Below are positions 1-8,677 of a DNA stretch of 64,000 nt, piece by piece. Numbering within the stretch: position 1 is the first letter of the stretch; each line of letters starts with the position of its first letter. The position numbers were made by a program, and so were the translations under genes. The DNA is from Ensifer sp. WSM1721 (lineage in GTDB: Bacteria > Pseudomonadota > Alphaproteobacteria > Rhizobiales > Rhizobiaceae): assembly GCF_000513895.2 (NCBI RefSeq), contig NZ_CP165782.1, positions 2,743,501-2,807,500 of the forward strand. Reading direction: 5' to 3'. The notes under the pieces were generated by a model. It was not told where the DNA came from and made no database searches. It saw only the letters and a program-made list of their open reading frames with translations.

Positions 1-214
1 CGGCGAGCGCTTCGAGAAAGCCGTGACCGTTCATTTCAGGCATGAGAAGGTCGAGCAGGATGACGTTGATGATGCCGCCCTTGCGCTCCAGGAGTTCGAG
101 CCCGCTGCGCCCGTTGTCGGCGAGGTGTGCGACATGGCCGAGCCGTTCGATCATGTTCGTCAGCAGCCGGCGCTGCACCGGATCATCGTCGATGACAAGA
201 ATATGGGATGTCAC
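1..214 (-). CDS. response regulator, receiver domain (partial, C-terminus beyond left edge)
   Basis: Reading leftward from a GTG at 214, the first 71 codons encode a CheY-like receiver domain. The acidic pocket VIDDDP lies near residues 8-13, and the likely phospho-acceptor is Asp55 in LLDLLMPEMNG. The GTG is preceded by AGGAGG at a spacing of 5, which supports this start. The output domain lies outside the window. The sequence style resembles sigma-54-dependent NtrC-type regulators, but that is inference. It is divergent from pepF, with about 200 bp between the two starts in which I see no clear operator. Confidence 0.85.
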   Translation of the reverse strand, partial: MTSHILVIDDDPVQRRLLTNMIERLGHVAHLADNGRSGLELLERKGGIINVILLDLLMPEMNGHGFLEALA

Positions 215-414
215 GAAAGCCTCCTGCTCAGGACATGGCGGTAGTCTTTGGCCAGCTTCATGTGCCAAATCATGCCAGCATTCGTGCCACAAAGGCCTGA
301 ACATCATGTTTTGAGAAATGCTTGCATTTTATCCATTGCGGGCGATAGCAATGGACTTCATGCGGTTGCCCCACCTTCAGGGCTCAGGCCCATTCAAAAC
401 GAGAGAAAACGACG

Positions 415-2280
415 ATGAACTTCGCTTCGCCCCGTCTCGCCTCCGGCCAGTCCGTCCTGCGTGCCACGGCCGAACAGGCCGCGGACCCAACAGCCGACCT
501 CGGCGACCTGCCATCCTGGCGGCTCGAGGATCTCTATCTTTCGCCGAGCTCCGAGGCGTTCCGCTCCGATATGGCGAGAGCGGAAGCCGATGCGATCGCT
601 TTCGAGAGCAAATGGAAGGGTAAGCTCGCGGACGCCGCCCAAAAGACCGGCAGCGGGGGCATCGGCGCGGCGGTGAAGGAATTCGAGGCGCTCGAGGATC
701 TGATGGGCCGTATCGCCTCCTTTGCCGGCCTCACCTATTTCTCCGACACGTCAAATCCGGCGAACGGCAAGCTTTACGGCGATACGCAGTCGAAGCTAAC
801 CGACATATCGGCACATCTCCTGTTCTTCTCGCTGGAACTCAACCGCATTGACGACGAGGTGATCGACGCGGCCCTTGCGGCCGACAGCCTCGCCGCCCAT
901 TACAAGCCCTGGATTCTCGATCTGCGCAAGGACAAGCCCTACCAGCTCGACGACAAGCTGGAACAGCTCTTCCTCGAAAAGTCGATGACCGGCGCGAGCG
1001 CCTTCAACCGGCTGTTCGACGAGACGGTCGCGTCGCTCACCTTCACGGTCGACGGCAAGGCGCTGTCGCTCGAAGTAACACTCAACCTTCTGCAGGATCC
1101 CTCCGTGGACGTGCGCAAGAAGGCGGCTCTTGCGCTCGCGGAAACCTTCAAGGCGAATATCCGCACCTTCACGCTCGTCACCAACACACTCGCCAAGGAT
1201 AAGGAAATCTCCGACCGCTGGCGCGGCTTCGAGGACATCGCAGACAGTCGCCACCTCGCCAACCGTGTCGAGAGGGAAGTGGTCGATGCGCTTGCGGCAG
1301 CGGTGAAGGCCGCCTATCCGCGCCTCTCACACCGCTACTATGCGATGAAGGCCAAATGGCTCGGCATGGATCAGATGGACTTCTGGGACCGTAACGCGCC
1401 GCTCCCGGAAACGCCGAACGCGCTCATTCCCTGGAGCGAGGCCAAGGACATGGTGTTGTCTGCCTATCACGCCTTCGCCCCGGAAATGGCGGCGATCGCA
1501 CGGCGCTTCTTCGACAATAGCTGGATCGACGCGCCGGTGCGTACCGGCAAGGCACCCGGCGCCTTCGCCCATCCGACGGTTCCGTCCGTGCATCCTTACG
1601 TACTCGTCAACTACATGGGCAAGCCGCGCGACGTGATGACGCTCGCCCACGAGCTCGGGCATGGCGTCCACCAGGTGCTGGCCGGCGCGCAGGGCGCGCT
1701 GATGGCCTCGACGCCCCTGACGCTCGCGGAAACCGCCTCCGTCTTCGGCGAGATGCTGACCTTCCGTGCCCTTCTCGATCAAACCAAGGACAAGCGCGAG
1801 CGCAAGGCCATGCTCGCCCAGAAGGTCGAGGACATGATCAACACGGTCGCGCGCCAGATCGCCTTCTATGAATTCGAGCGCAAGGTGCATACGGCCCGCA
1901 AGGAGGGCGAACTGACGGCAGAGGATCTGGGGCAGATGTGGCTCTCGGTCCAGAGCGAAAGCCTCGGGCCAGCAATCCGGCTTTCGGAGGGCTACGAGAC
2001 CTACTGGGCCTATATCCCCCACTTCATCCATTCGCCCTTCTATGTCTACGCCTATGCCTTCGGCGATTGCCTGGTGAACTCGCTCTACGCCGTTTACCGG
2101 AATGCCGAGAGCGGCTTTCAGGAGAAGTATTTCGACATGCTGAAGGCCGGCGGCACTAAGCATCATTCCGAGCTGCTGGCGCCCTTCGGGCTCGACGCCA
2201 CCGATCCGTCGTTCTGGGCACAGGGCCTGTCGATGATTGAAGGGCTGATCGACGAACTGGAGGCGCTTGATAAGGCATAA
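415..2280 (+). CDS. pepF: M3-family oligoendopeptidase F
   Basis: This is a 621-residue zinc metallopeptidase of the M3B/PepF family, which cleaves short peptides in the cytoplasm. The zinc-binding HExxH is visible as AHELGHGVHQ, with His412, Glu413 and His416. A third-ligand glutamate is expected about 25-30 residues later, in the LAETASVFGE segment. Length and whole-protein character (N-terminal helical domain, C-terminal catalytic half) match the family. No signal peptide is present. The start at 415 follows a purine-rich GAGAGAAAA stretch. pabB begins about 50 bp after its stop and reads the same way, so the two may be cotranscribed. Confidence 0.95.
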   Translation: MNFASPRLASGQSVLRATAEQAADPTADLGDLPSWRLEDLYLSPSSEAFRSDMARAEADAIAFESKWKGKLADAAQKTGSGGIGAAVKEFEALEDLMGRIASFAGLTYFSDTSNPANGKLYGDTQSKLTDISAHLLFFSLELNRIDDEVIDAALAADSLAAHYKPWILDLRKDKPYQLDDKLEQLFLEKSMTGASAFNRLFDETVASLTFTVDGKALSLEVTLNLLQDPSVDVRKKAALALAETFKANIRTFTLVTNTLAKDKEISDRWRGFEDIADSRHLANRVEREVVDALAAAVKAAYPRLSHRYYAMKAKWLGMDQMDFWDRNAPLPETPNALIPWSEAKDMVLSAYHAFAPEMAAIARRFFDNSWIDAPVRTGKAPGAFAHPTVPSVHPYVLVNYMGKPRDVMTLAHELGHGVHQVLAGAQGALMASTPLTLAETASVFGEMLTFRALLDQTKDKRERKAMLAQKVEDMINTVARQIAFYEFERKVHTARKEGELTAEDLGQMWLSVQSESLGPAIRLSEGYETYWAYIPHFIHSPFYVYAYAFGDCLVNSLYAVYRNAESGFQEKYFDMLKAGGTKHHSELLAPFGLDATDPSFWAQGLSMIEGLIDELEALDKA

Positions 2281-2332
2281 GCGCCGGCGAGCGACCCGGC
2301 GGCATACGAATGAACGACAGCGATCGGCCTCG

Positions 2333-3490
2333 ATGATCGAACATGCGCCCTATGTCCTCTTCCGGGACGACAGCGAGAACCGCACCACGGTCTTCGCCGA
2401 ACCGTCGCGCATCGTCACGGCACGAACAAAGGCGGAATTCGCTCGCGGCCTCATGGAGGTCGAAGCGGCCCACCGCGCCGGCAAGTGGATCGCGGGCTTC
2501 ATGGCCTACGAAGCTGGTCATCTCTTCGAGGACAAGCTTGCGCCCTTCGCGGAGGAGAACCGGGAAACGCCGCTGATGTCCTTCGGCATCTTCGATGCGC
2601 CGGCGGAAGAGCATCCGCTCGCCACCCCGCGACGGCGGTTGGAAAACGAGCCTTTCCTCTCGGAGCCTCGCGCCGGCTGGGATTTTCCCGCCTATCGAAA
2701 GCGTTTCGAGAAGCTGCACCAACACCTGCGCCAGGGCGATTGCTACCAAGCGAACCTGACGATGCCAGTCCACGCTCGCTGGTCCGGCGATCCGCTCGCC
2801 GCCTTCTGGTCGCTGATCGAGCGCCAGCCGGTGAAATACGGCGCACTCGTGGCGCTCGATGGACCGATCCTGCTGTCGCGTTCACCGGAGCTCTTCTTCC
2901 GTGTCGATACCGACGGCTGGATCGAGACGCGTCCGATGAAAGGCACAGCGCCGCGCGGCGCGACGGCTGAAGAGGACGCAGCGATCATCGCCGCGATGCG
3001 CAGCGACGAGAAGACGCAGGCCGAGAACCGGATGATCGTCGATCTGCTGCGCAACGACATCTCGCGCGTCACCGTAGTCGGCACGCTCGATGTGCCGAAG
3101 CTCTTCGACGTCGAAACCTATCCGACGGTCCACCAGATGGTGAGCCATGTGAGGGCGAAGCTCCTGCCGGACACACGGATAGCCGAGATCTTCGCCGCGC
3201 TCTTTCCCTGCGGCTCCGTCACCGGTGCGCCGAAGATGCGGGCGATGGAGATCCTGCACGAGTTGGAATCCGGCCCGCGCGACGCCTATTGCGGCGCGAT
3301 CGGCTTCATCGCCCCGAACGGCGTCATGCGCTTCAACGTCGCGATCCGAACCATTTCCCTCTTTCCCGACGGCCGGGCCGTCTTCAATGTCGGCGGCGGC
3401 ATCGTCTTCGATTCCAAGGCCGAGGCCGAATACGACGAATGCCTCCTGAAGGCCCGCTTCGCCGTCGGCGATGCCGAGATCGCCCGATGA
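2333..3490 (+). CDS. pabB: aminodeoxychorismate synthase component I
   Basis: This 385-residue chorismate-binding enzyme of the TrpE/PabB family makes 4-amino-4-deoxychorismate for folate. Family motifs are present: CYQANLTMP, SRSPELFF, RPMKGTAPRG, VDLLRNDISR and GSVTGAPKMRA. I chose the ATG at 2333 (MIEHAPYVLF) because homology-like sequence begins there. An upstream in-frame start at 2267 would overlap pepF by 14 bp and add a basic, unlikely N-terminus. No strong ribosome-binding site decides between them. The stop overlaps the pabC start (ATGA), which indicates translational coupling. No glutaminase subunit (PabA/TrpG) is encoded nearby. Confidence 0.93.
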   Translation: MIEHAPYVLFRDDSENRTTVFAEPSRIVTARTKAEFARGLMEVEAAHRAGKWIAGFMAYEAGHLFEDKLAPFAEENRETPLMSFGIFDAPAEEHPLATPRRRLENEPFLSEPRAGWDFPAYRKRFEKLHQHLRQGDCYQANLTMPVHARWSGDPLAAFWSLIERQPVKYGALVALDGPILLSRSPELFFRVDTDGWIETRPMKGTAPRGATAEEDAAIIAAMRSDEKTQAENRMIVDLLRNDISRVTVVGTLDVPKLFDVETYPTVHQMVSHVRAKLLPDTRIAEIFAALFPCGSVTGAPKMRAMEILHELESGPRDAYCGAIGFIAPNGVMRFNVAIRTISLFPDGRAVFNVGGGIVFDSKAEAEYDECLLKARFAVGDAEIAR

Positions 3491-4113
3491 GCGATTTTTC
3501 CCTGATCGAGACCTTACGCTACGAGCCGGAGCATGGGTTCGTCCGGCTGAGGCTGCATCTCGCGCGGCTGAAGCGCTCTGCCAGGCGTCTCGGCTTTGTC
3601 GGTTCCGGCGCGGGGGAAGCGGAGTTGAACCGAGCCGTTGCCGGCGCGCAAGTGCCGCTGCGTGTCCGCCTCACGCTCGACCGCGAAGGTGCGATAGCAG
3701 TGACAACGGCGCCCTTTGCGCCGCTTTCCGGCGACGCCCTGTGGCGCCTGCGGATCGCTTCCACACGGCTTGATTCCCGCGACAGGCTGCTTCGGATGAA
3801 AACGACGCGGCGCGGTGTCTACGAGGCCGCGCGCGACGAGTTTCCGCCGGCAGACGCCGACGAGGTGATCCTGCTCAATGAGAAAGGGGAAGTCTGCGAA
3901 GGCACGATAACCTCGATCTTCCTCGACGACGGCAGCGGAACGCTGAAAACTCCGCCAATCTCCTGCGGCCTGCTTGAAGGGGTACTGCGCACAGAGCTCA
4001 TCTGCCAGCGGCAAGCACGGGTCCAACGGCTGTCGGCCACCGATCTCAAGGGCGGGCGCCTTTACGTCGGCAATTCCTTAAGAGGTCTGATCCGGGCTGA
4101 ACTCGCGGTCTGA
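3487..4113 (+). CDS. pabC: aminodeoxychorismate lyase (PLP fold type IV)
   Basis: This 208-residue class IV aminotransferase-fold protein follows pabB with an ATGA overlap. The expected reaction is aminodeoxychorismate to p-aminobenzoate plus pyruvate, completing the pathway started by PabB. The likely PLP lysine is Lys105 in RMKTTRRGVY. The conserved glutamate that contacts the pyridine nitrogen is in VCEGTITSIF, near residue 138, and CGLLEGVLRTEL is the usual C-terminal motif. At 208 residues it is shorter than E. coli PabC (about 270). Its last 36 bp overlap the convergent diguanylate cyclase gene. A closely related class IV aminotransferase cannot be excluded, but the context makes PabC by far the best call. 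Confidence 0.88.
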   Translation: MSDFSLIETLRYEPEHGFVRLRLHLARLKRSARRLGFVGSGAGEAELNRAVAGAQVPLRVRLTLDREGAIAVTTAPFAPLSGDALWRLRIASTRLDSRDRLLRMKTTRRGVYEAARDEFPPADADEVILLNEKGEVCEGTITSIFLDDGSGTLKTPPISCGLLEGVLRTELICQRQARVQRLSATDLKGGRLYVGNSLRGLIRAELAV

Positions 4114-5028
4114 TCCGGGCAGTGTATAACGCTTGACACGGTCGCGCCCATCGCGCTTGGCGAGATAGAGCGCTTCGTCTGCGCGCAAATAGATATCGCT
4201 GACCGTGTCGCCCTCGCGGTACTCCGCAAGTCCCACCGAGCAGGTGTAGTAAAACTCCGGGATGTTCGAAAGCGGCCTTGCGGTGCGCACCTTATCGAGC
4301 AGGCGATCAAGGATGAGATTCGCTTCGCTGACGGTCGTGTCCGGCAGGATCAGCATGAATTCCTCGCCGTCGATCCGACCGAAGCAGTCCGAACGACGGA
4401 CGAACTCCTGCATCTGTCGGGCGAAATCGAGCAGCACCTCGTCGCCGCGGCTGTGCCCATAGCGGTCGTTGACGGCCTTGAAATAGTCGATGTCGATGAT
4501 CGCCACACAGCCCCACATGTGCGGGTTCTCGCTGCAGTTCTGGATGAACTCGTTGAGCCTCTCCATCGTGTAACGCCGGTTCGGTACATTGGTCAGTTCG
4601 TCCACCTGCGAGGCCCGCAAGGCGAAATCGCGGTCCTGCCGCAGTTTGCGCTCCTCCGCCCGCACATGGGTTATGTCGACGGCGATGCACAGCATCCAGC
4701 CCTTCTCGTCGACGGTCTCCGTCATCCACAACCAGCGGCCGTCATGCAGGTGGGTCTCCAAAGCGCGAAACGGGACCTTGCCGCGGCGGTGAATGGTCGA
4801 GGCGATCCAGGCCTCGATATCGTCGGTCCTGAGGACGGTGCCGCTGGCTGCGGCGTAGTTGCGGCGCATGATCTCCGCCCAGGTCGGCGTCTCGTCCTCG
4901 CCGATATGATAGGCGGAACGAAATGCCGCATTGGCGTAGCGCAGCCGATCATGGGCATCGTAGAGTGCGATCAGTACGGGCGTTGTGGCCTCTAAGCCCA
5001 TGAGGGTCTTGAGATGATCACCGGACAC
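4078..5028 (-). CDS. PAS-GGDEF protein, predicted diguanylate cyclase with variant DGEEF motif
   Basis: This 316-residue cytoplasmic protein has an N-terminal PAS-like domain (about residues 15-125) and a GGDEF domain (about 140-300) containing DELTNVPNRR and IIDIDYFKAVND. The signature motif reads DGEEF at residues 220-224, so the usual first glycine is Asp. An inhibitory I-site RxxD (Arg211 to Asp214) lies exactly five residues upstream, as in product-inhibited cyclases. Family knowledge suggests c-di-GMP synthesis, but the motif change may lower activity or make it a c-di-GMP sensor. There is no membrane segment. The gene is convergent with pabC (36 bp 3' overlap) and divergent from the DUF3445 gene. 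Confidence 0.9.
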   Translation of the reverse strand: MSGDHLKTLMGLEATTPVLIALYDAHDRLRYANAAFRSAYHIGEDETPTWAEIMRRNYAAASGTVLRTDDIEAWIASTIHRRGKVPFRALETHLHDGRWLWMTETVDEKGWMLCIAVDITHVRAEERKLRQDRDFALRASQVDELTNVPNRRYTMERLNEFIQNCSENPHMWGCVAIIDIDYFKAVNDRYGHSRGDEVLLDFARQMQEFVRRSDCFGRIDGEEFMLILPDTTVSEANLILDRLLDKVRTARPLSNIPEFYYTCSVGLAEYREGDTVSDIYLRADEALYLAKRDGRDRVKRYTLPGSDREFSPDQTS

Positions 5029-5181
5029 GATCGGTCAGCTCCAGCTCGAACAGCAATATCAATCACAACGCGAAAACGGACGACGCAATAAAAGCTATGG
5101 CGTGAGACGCTTGTGACAAGCCGAATAGCATGCGAAACGGAAGAGAATGGTTAAGCGGCGAAAACAGTCTGGTCATCGCGG

Positions 5182-6060
5182 ATGAAGCATACGCCTTACG
5201 ACGGCTCGTCGAAGCCTTTCACGATCGGGCTTGTTCAACTCGAGCCCGAGCGATGGATAGAACCGGACGATGCCCTCGACGACTATCTGCAGGAGAAGGC
5301 CAGGCTGCTGGAAGGGCAGCACGACGCTATCTTCGTTGCGGAGGATGGAACGGAAGCCGCTCAGGCGGAGCTACTGAACAGCTTGGCCGAATACCTTCCG
5401 CGCTGTTACCCGCACATCTACCGGCGCGACGGCGATGCGATGGTCGTCGGCAAGCGTCGCGTGCCGTTGAGCAGCGAGGCCGCGCTCGTGACGGCCGGAT
5501 CGCTGGTGCAGGACGATCTGGCGATCATGGAATGCAAGGAGGGCGATTGGCGCCTGACTGCAGCCTATGTCGCCTTTCCCTCCTCCTGGTCACTCGCCGA
5601 GAAGTTCGGCCGGGCGATGCACGAGATCCATGCGCCTGTGCCCGGCTTCGAAGCCGGCACCCGCAATGCGGAGCTGATCGTCCGCATGTTCGACAAGCTG
5701 CCCGCTGGCCGGCTGGTCGAGCGCTTCAACTGGGCGGTCAACGTCGACGGCGCGCTGCATCTGCCGAAATCGAAGTCGGAAGGCATCGGCGCCGAGGCCG
5801 TCACGCTCGCGGAAGACGGGACCTTCATCCGCGTCGAACGGCAGACCCTACGCAAATTGCCGCAGACCGGCGCCATCGTATTCACTATCCGCATCTATTC
5901 CGATCCGCTGGCGGCGCTGAGACGCCGGCCGGATGCGGCCGCGCTCGCCCGGTCCTTCATCGGCCAGCTCAGCGAGCTGACGCTGCCGCAAGCCGCTTAC
6001 AAGGGACTCGTCAGCAAGCGGGAAGCCCTGATCGCGACCTTGCTGGAGATCGCCGGTTAA
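5182..6060 (+). CDS. DUF3445 protein, haem-dependent oxidative N-demethylase-like
   Basis: This 292-residue protein has the DUF3445 signature: AAYVAFPSSWSLAEKFG near residue 130, then MHEIHAPVPGF and FNWAVNVDG. DUF3445 is the haem-binding alpha subunit of the dimethylamine N-demethylase described in Pseudomonas, which forms a heterotetramer with reductase-like subunits. None of those partners is encoded next to this gene, so the substrate and electron donor here are unknown. There is no signal peptide or transmembrane segment. It is probably monocistronic: a RIME-like repeat follows it, and the next gene (hss) has its own ribosome-binding site. Confidence 0.82.
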   Translation: MKHTPYDGSSKPFTIGLVQLEPERWIEPDDALDDYLQEKARLLEGQHDAIFVAEDGTEAAQAELLNSLAEYLPRCYPHIYRRDGDAMVVGKRRVPLSSEAALVTAGSLVQDDLAIMECKEGDWRLTAAYVAFPSSWSLAEKFGRAMHEIHAPVPGFEAGTRNAELIVRMFDKLPAGRLVERFNWAVNVDGALHLPKSKSEGIGAEAVTLAEDGTFIRVERQTLRKLPQTGAIVFTIRIYSDPLAALRRRPDAAALARSFIGQLSELTLPQAAYKGLVSKREALIATLLEIAG

Positions 6061-6113
6061 GCAAAGTCTTAAGTCTCGGTTGACCCGCCGGCCCTTTATT
6101 GTGACAGGAATCT

Positions 6114-6206
6114 GTGCTCTACAGCGCCGCGCGTCTATTCGGACGCGCCAAGGCCGCTGTAGCACTTCAAGTTGCTGCATGGCTTTAAGTCATGCAGCAG
6201 GCACAG
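6114..6206. repeat. RIME-like intergenic mosaic repeat, copy 1
   Basis: Two consecutive palindromes are present. CTACAGCG (6119-6126) pairs with CGCTGTAG (6155-6162) and encloses an inner GCGCGTC/GACGCGC dyad (6129-6148). A second dyad with CTGCATG/CATGCAG arms follows, at about 6173-6200. Copies with the same order occur at 40627-40734 and, decayed, at 38241-38312. The two-palindrome layout matches what is known of rhizobial RIME elements. The family name is recalled, not searched. Confidence 0.8.
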
Positions 6207-6276
6207 GACGGAATGCCAGGCGCGCTTTGCGCCTATTCAACCTCTGCACAGGGACGTTCTCAGGAGAAAGACAAAA

Positions 6277-7728
6277 ATGGCAGACACCACCTACCCGGTT
6301 TACGGCGAGATCACCGGCCCGATCGTGATGATCGGCTTCGGTTCGATCGGCCACGGCACCTTGCCGTTGATCGAGCGCCACTTCAAATTCGACAGGAACC
6401 GGTTGATCGTGGTGGAGCCGCGCGAGGACGCCAAGGACACCGAGATCTTCACGCGTCACGGCGTGCGCCATGTCAAGGCCTACGTCACGAAGGACAACTA
6501 CAAGGAACTCCTGAAGCCGCTCCTGACCGAAGGCGGCGGCCAGGGCTTCTGCGTCAATCTCTCGGTCGACACGTCCTCGCTCGATCTCATGAAGCTCTGC
6601 CGCAAGCTCGACGTTCTCTACATCGACACGGTCGTCGAACCCTGGCTCGGCTTCTATTTCGACACCGAAATGGACAATGCCGACCGCACCAATTATGCGC
6701 TGCGCGAAACGGTGCGCCGTGAAAAGGAAAAGAACCCCGGCGGCACCACGGCGATTTCGACCTGCGGCGCCAATCCCGGCATGGTCTCCTGGTTCGTCAA
6801 GAAGGCGCTCCTCAACCTCGCCGACGACCTCGGCATCAAATATGAGGAGCCGCATCAGGACGACCGCGAAGGCTGGGCGAAACTGATGAAGAAGGCCGGC
6901 GTCAAGGGCATCCACATCGCCGAACGCGACACTCAGCGTACCAAACACCCGAAACCGCTCAACGTCTTCTGGAACACCTGGTCGGTCGAGGGCTTCATCT
7001 CCGAGGGCATGCAGCCGGCAGAGCTCGGCTGGGGCACCCACGAAGAGTGGATGCCGAAGAACGCGAAGAAGCACAAGAAGGGCTGCAGGGCGGCGATTTA
7101 TCTCGAACAGCCGGGCGCCAACACCCGCGTGCGCACCTGGTGCCCGACGCCCGGTCCGCAATACGGCTTCCTCGTGACCCATAACGAATCGATTTCGATC
7201 GCCGACTTCTTCACGATCCGCGACAAGAATGGCGAAGCCGTCTATCGCCCGACCTGCCACTATGCCTACCATCCGGCGAACGACGCAGTGCTGTCGCTGC
7301 ACGAGATGTTCGGCAATGGCGGCACGCCGCAGCCGGTGCATCACGTTCTCGACGAGACCGAACTGGAGGACGGCATCGACGAACTCGGCGTCCTCCTCTA
7401 CGGCCATGAGAAGAACGCCTACTGGTACGGCTCGCGGCTGTCGCTCGAGGAAACCCGCCGCATCGCGCCCTACCAGAACGCCACCGGCCTGCAGGTGACG
7501 AGCGCCGTTCTCGCCGGCATGGTCTGGGCACTCGAGAACCCGAAAGCGGGCATCGTCGAGGCGGACGAGATGGACTACAAACGCTGCCTCGAGGTGCAGC
7601 TTCCCTATCTCGGTCCGGTCGAGGGCCACTATACCGACTGGACGCCGCTCGACGGCCGTCCGGGCCTCTTCCCGGAAGACATCGACACCAGGGACCCCTG
7701 GCAGTTCCGCAACATTCTCGTTCGCTGA
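6277..7728 (+). CDS. hss: homospermidine synthase
   Basis: This 483-residue NAD-dependent enzyme makes sym-homospermidine, the characteristic polyamine of rhizobia, from putrescine. The N-terminal Rossmann fold is visible in PIVMIGFGSIGHGTLPLIE, and the rest has the saccharopine dehydrogenase-like fold of bacterial Hss (for example STCGANPGMVSWFV, and QPAELGWGTHEEWMP near the middle). I chose ATG 6277, which has AGGAGAAAG seven bases upstream. An open frame continues upstream but runs through the RIME repeat. A strong terminator follows at 7753-7780. Length and sequence agree with rhizobial Hss of about 480 residues. Confidence 0.95.
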   Translation: MADTTYPVYGEITGPIVMIGFGSIGHGTLPLIERHFKFDRNRLIVVEPREDAKDTEIFTRHGVRHVKAYVTKDNYKELLKPLLTEGGGQGFCVNLSVDTSSLDLMKLCRKLDVLYIDTVVEPWLGFYFDTEMDNADRTNYALRETVRREKEKNPGGTTAISTCGANPGMVSWFVKKALLNLADDLGIKYEEPHQDDREGWAKLMKKAGVKGIHIAERDTQRTKHPKPLNVFWNTWSVEGFISEGMQPAELGWGTHEEWMPKNAKKHKKGCRAAIYLEQPGANTRVRTWCPTPGPQYGFLVTHNESISIADFFTIRDKNGEAVYRPTCHYAYHPANDAVLSLHEMFGNGGTPQPVHHVLDETELEDGIDELGVLLYGHEKNAYWYGSRLSLEETRRIAPYQNATGLQVTSAVLAGMVWALENPKAGIVEADEMDYKRCLEVQLPYLGPVEGHYTDWTPLDGRPGLFPEDIDTRDPWQFRNILVR

Positions 7729-7752
7729 TCTCGCCACAAACGGTCGCAATCA

Positions 7753-7780
7753 AGCCCGGAGCGAGCCGCTCCGGGCTTTT
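7753..7780 (+). terminator. rho-independent terminator of hss
   Basis: An 11-bp perfect stem (7753-7763 with 7767-7777) has a 3-base loop and is followed by T residues, 25 bp after the hss stop codon. Confidence 0.85.
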
Positions 7781-7969
7781 CATAGATGTGGGTCAAGCAC
7801 GACGCTCGCTTCCACTCTTGCTTTCAACTCTTGATCGCGGCATGTTCTGCGCGAAATGAGGCGGCCCGCCCTGCGGCGCGAGTGCAACGCCTGCCGGATA
7901 AAGTCGCTGCGGCGCCCAAGATCGCTGCTCATTTGCCGCCAAGGCGGTTCCGGTCGAGCGGAATGTGCG

Positions 7970-8029
7970 CTAGAGCGGGGCGAGCAAAAGTGTGTAGCGG
8001 TTTTGCGTTCGCATCCCGCTCCAACTCGT
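7970..8029. repeat. dispersed imperfect palindrome (CTAGAGCGGG...CCCGCTC family), copy 1
   Basis: CTAGAGCGGG at the left and CATCCCGCTC at the right flank GCAAAAGTG and GCGGTTTTGCG, forming an imperfect dyad. A related copy lies at 26227-26277. It occupies the leader region just before omp10, so it may sit in the omp10 promoter or 5'UTR. The rest of the 319-bp gap 7729-8047 holds only the hss terminator; I see nothing else in it. Confidence 0.6.
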
Positions 8030-8047
8030 GACGCGGGAGAAAAGCCG

Positions 8048-8413
8048 ATGAAGCCATTCGCCACTCTGACCCTCCTGGCAACCGCCGCGCTGCTGGCATC
8101 TTGTCAGTCTTCACCGCGACAAATCCGGGAAGTGCCGTCGAATCGGACATCGGGTGTCGAAGGCTCGTGGGTCGACCCGAACGGCATCGTCTCCACCTTC
8201 GCCGGCGGCACCTTCTCGACACGCACGACCGACACCAACCAGCTTCTCGCTTCCGGGACCTATGTGAACGTCAACCCGACGCTCGTCGAGATCAACATGA
8301 CATCGCTCGTCCGCAACACCCAGTCCAGAGTGAACTGCGCGCTGGCGACGCCAACTCAGCTGAACTGCACGACGGACTCGGGCGCACAGTTCTCCCTTGC
8401 GCGTCACGGCTGA
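8048..8413 (+). CDS. omp10: Omp10-like outer membrane lipoprotein
   Basis: This 121-residue lipoprotein has a short signal peptide ending in the lipobox LLASC, with Cys19 as the lipidated residue. The mature part closely resembles recalled Brucella Omp10: [28 protein letters not shown] and TQLNCT are shared blocks. Omp10 is a surface-exposed outer membrane lipoprotein of Rhizobiales with no defined biochemical activity. I chose ATG 8048, which has a GGGAGA-type site about 10 bases upstream. The longer upstream frame runs through a dispersed repeat and would destroy the signal peptide. Two cysteines in the mature domain could form a disulphide. A short terminator follows. Confidence 0.9.
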   Translation: MKPFATLTLLATAALLASCQSSPRQIREVPSNRTSGVEGSWVDPNGIVSTFAGGTFSTRTTDTNQLLASGTYVNVNPTLVEINMTSLVRNTQSRVNCALATPTQLNCTTDSGAQFSLARHG

Positions 8414-8431
8414 GTGCACCATCCGACAGAC

Positions 8432-8453
8432 AAGGCCCCGATCCGGGGCCTTT
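8432..8453 (+). terminator. terminator downstream of omp10
   Basis: AGGCCCC/GGGGCCT hairpin with a 4-base loop, followed by a short, interrupted T-rich tract, 19 bp after the stop codon. Confidence 0.6.
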
Positions 8454-8677
8454 CGTATTTCTGAGCTGGCTTAACCCTATTTGGAATCCGGCAAAGAAGA
8501 CATGTGTTTATCGCTTGAAGTCACTCTCGACTGGTGAAAACATCGCCCCGGGAAACCGCCTCGGCCGAGGAGGGGAACTCTTGGATCAGGAAGCGAGATG
8601 CGGGCGGAAAAGCCGTATGCACGCCTTGGTCAAGCTCTGGAAATCGGCCGGCAGCAACAGGCAAACAGGAGCACATC

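Noticed and set aside
2267..2332. Upstream start for pabB adding 22 residues
   Set aside because: The added segment is highly basic and overlaps pepF; conserved sequence begins at 2333.
6190..7749. 519-codon open frame antisense to homospermidine synthase
   Set aside because: High-GC codon bias creates long antisense frames; no ribosome-binding site and no family character, while hss on the other strand is certain.
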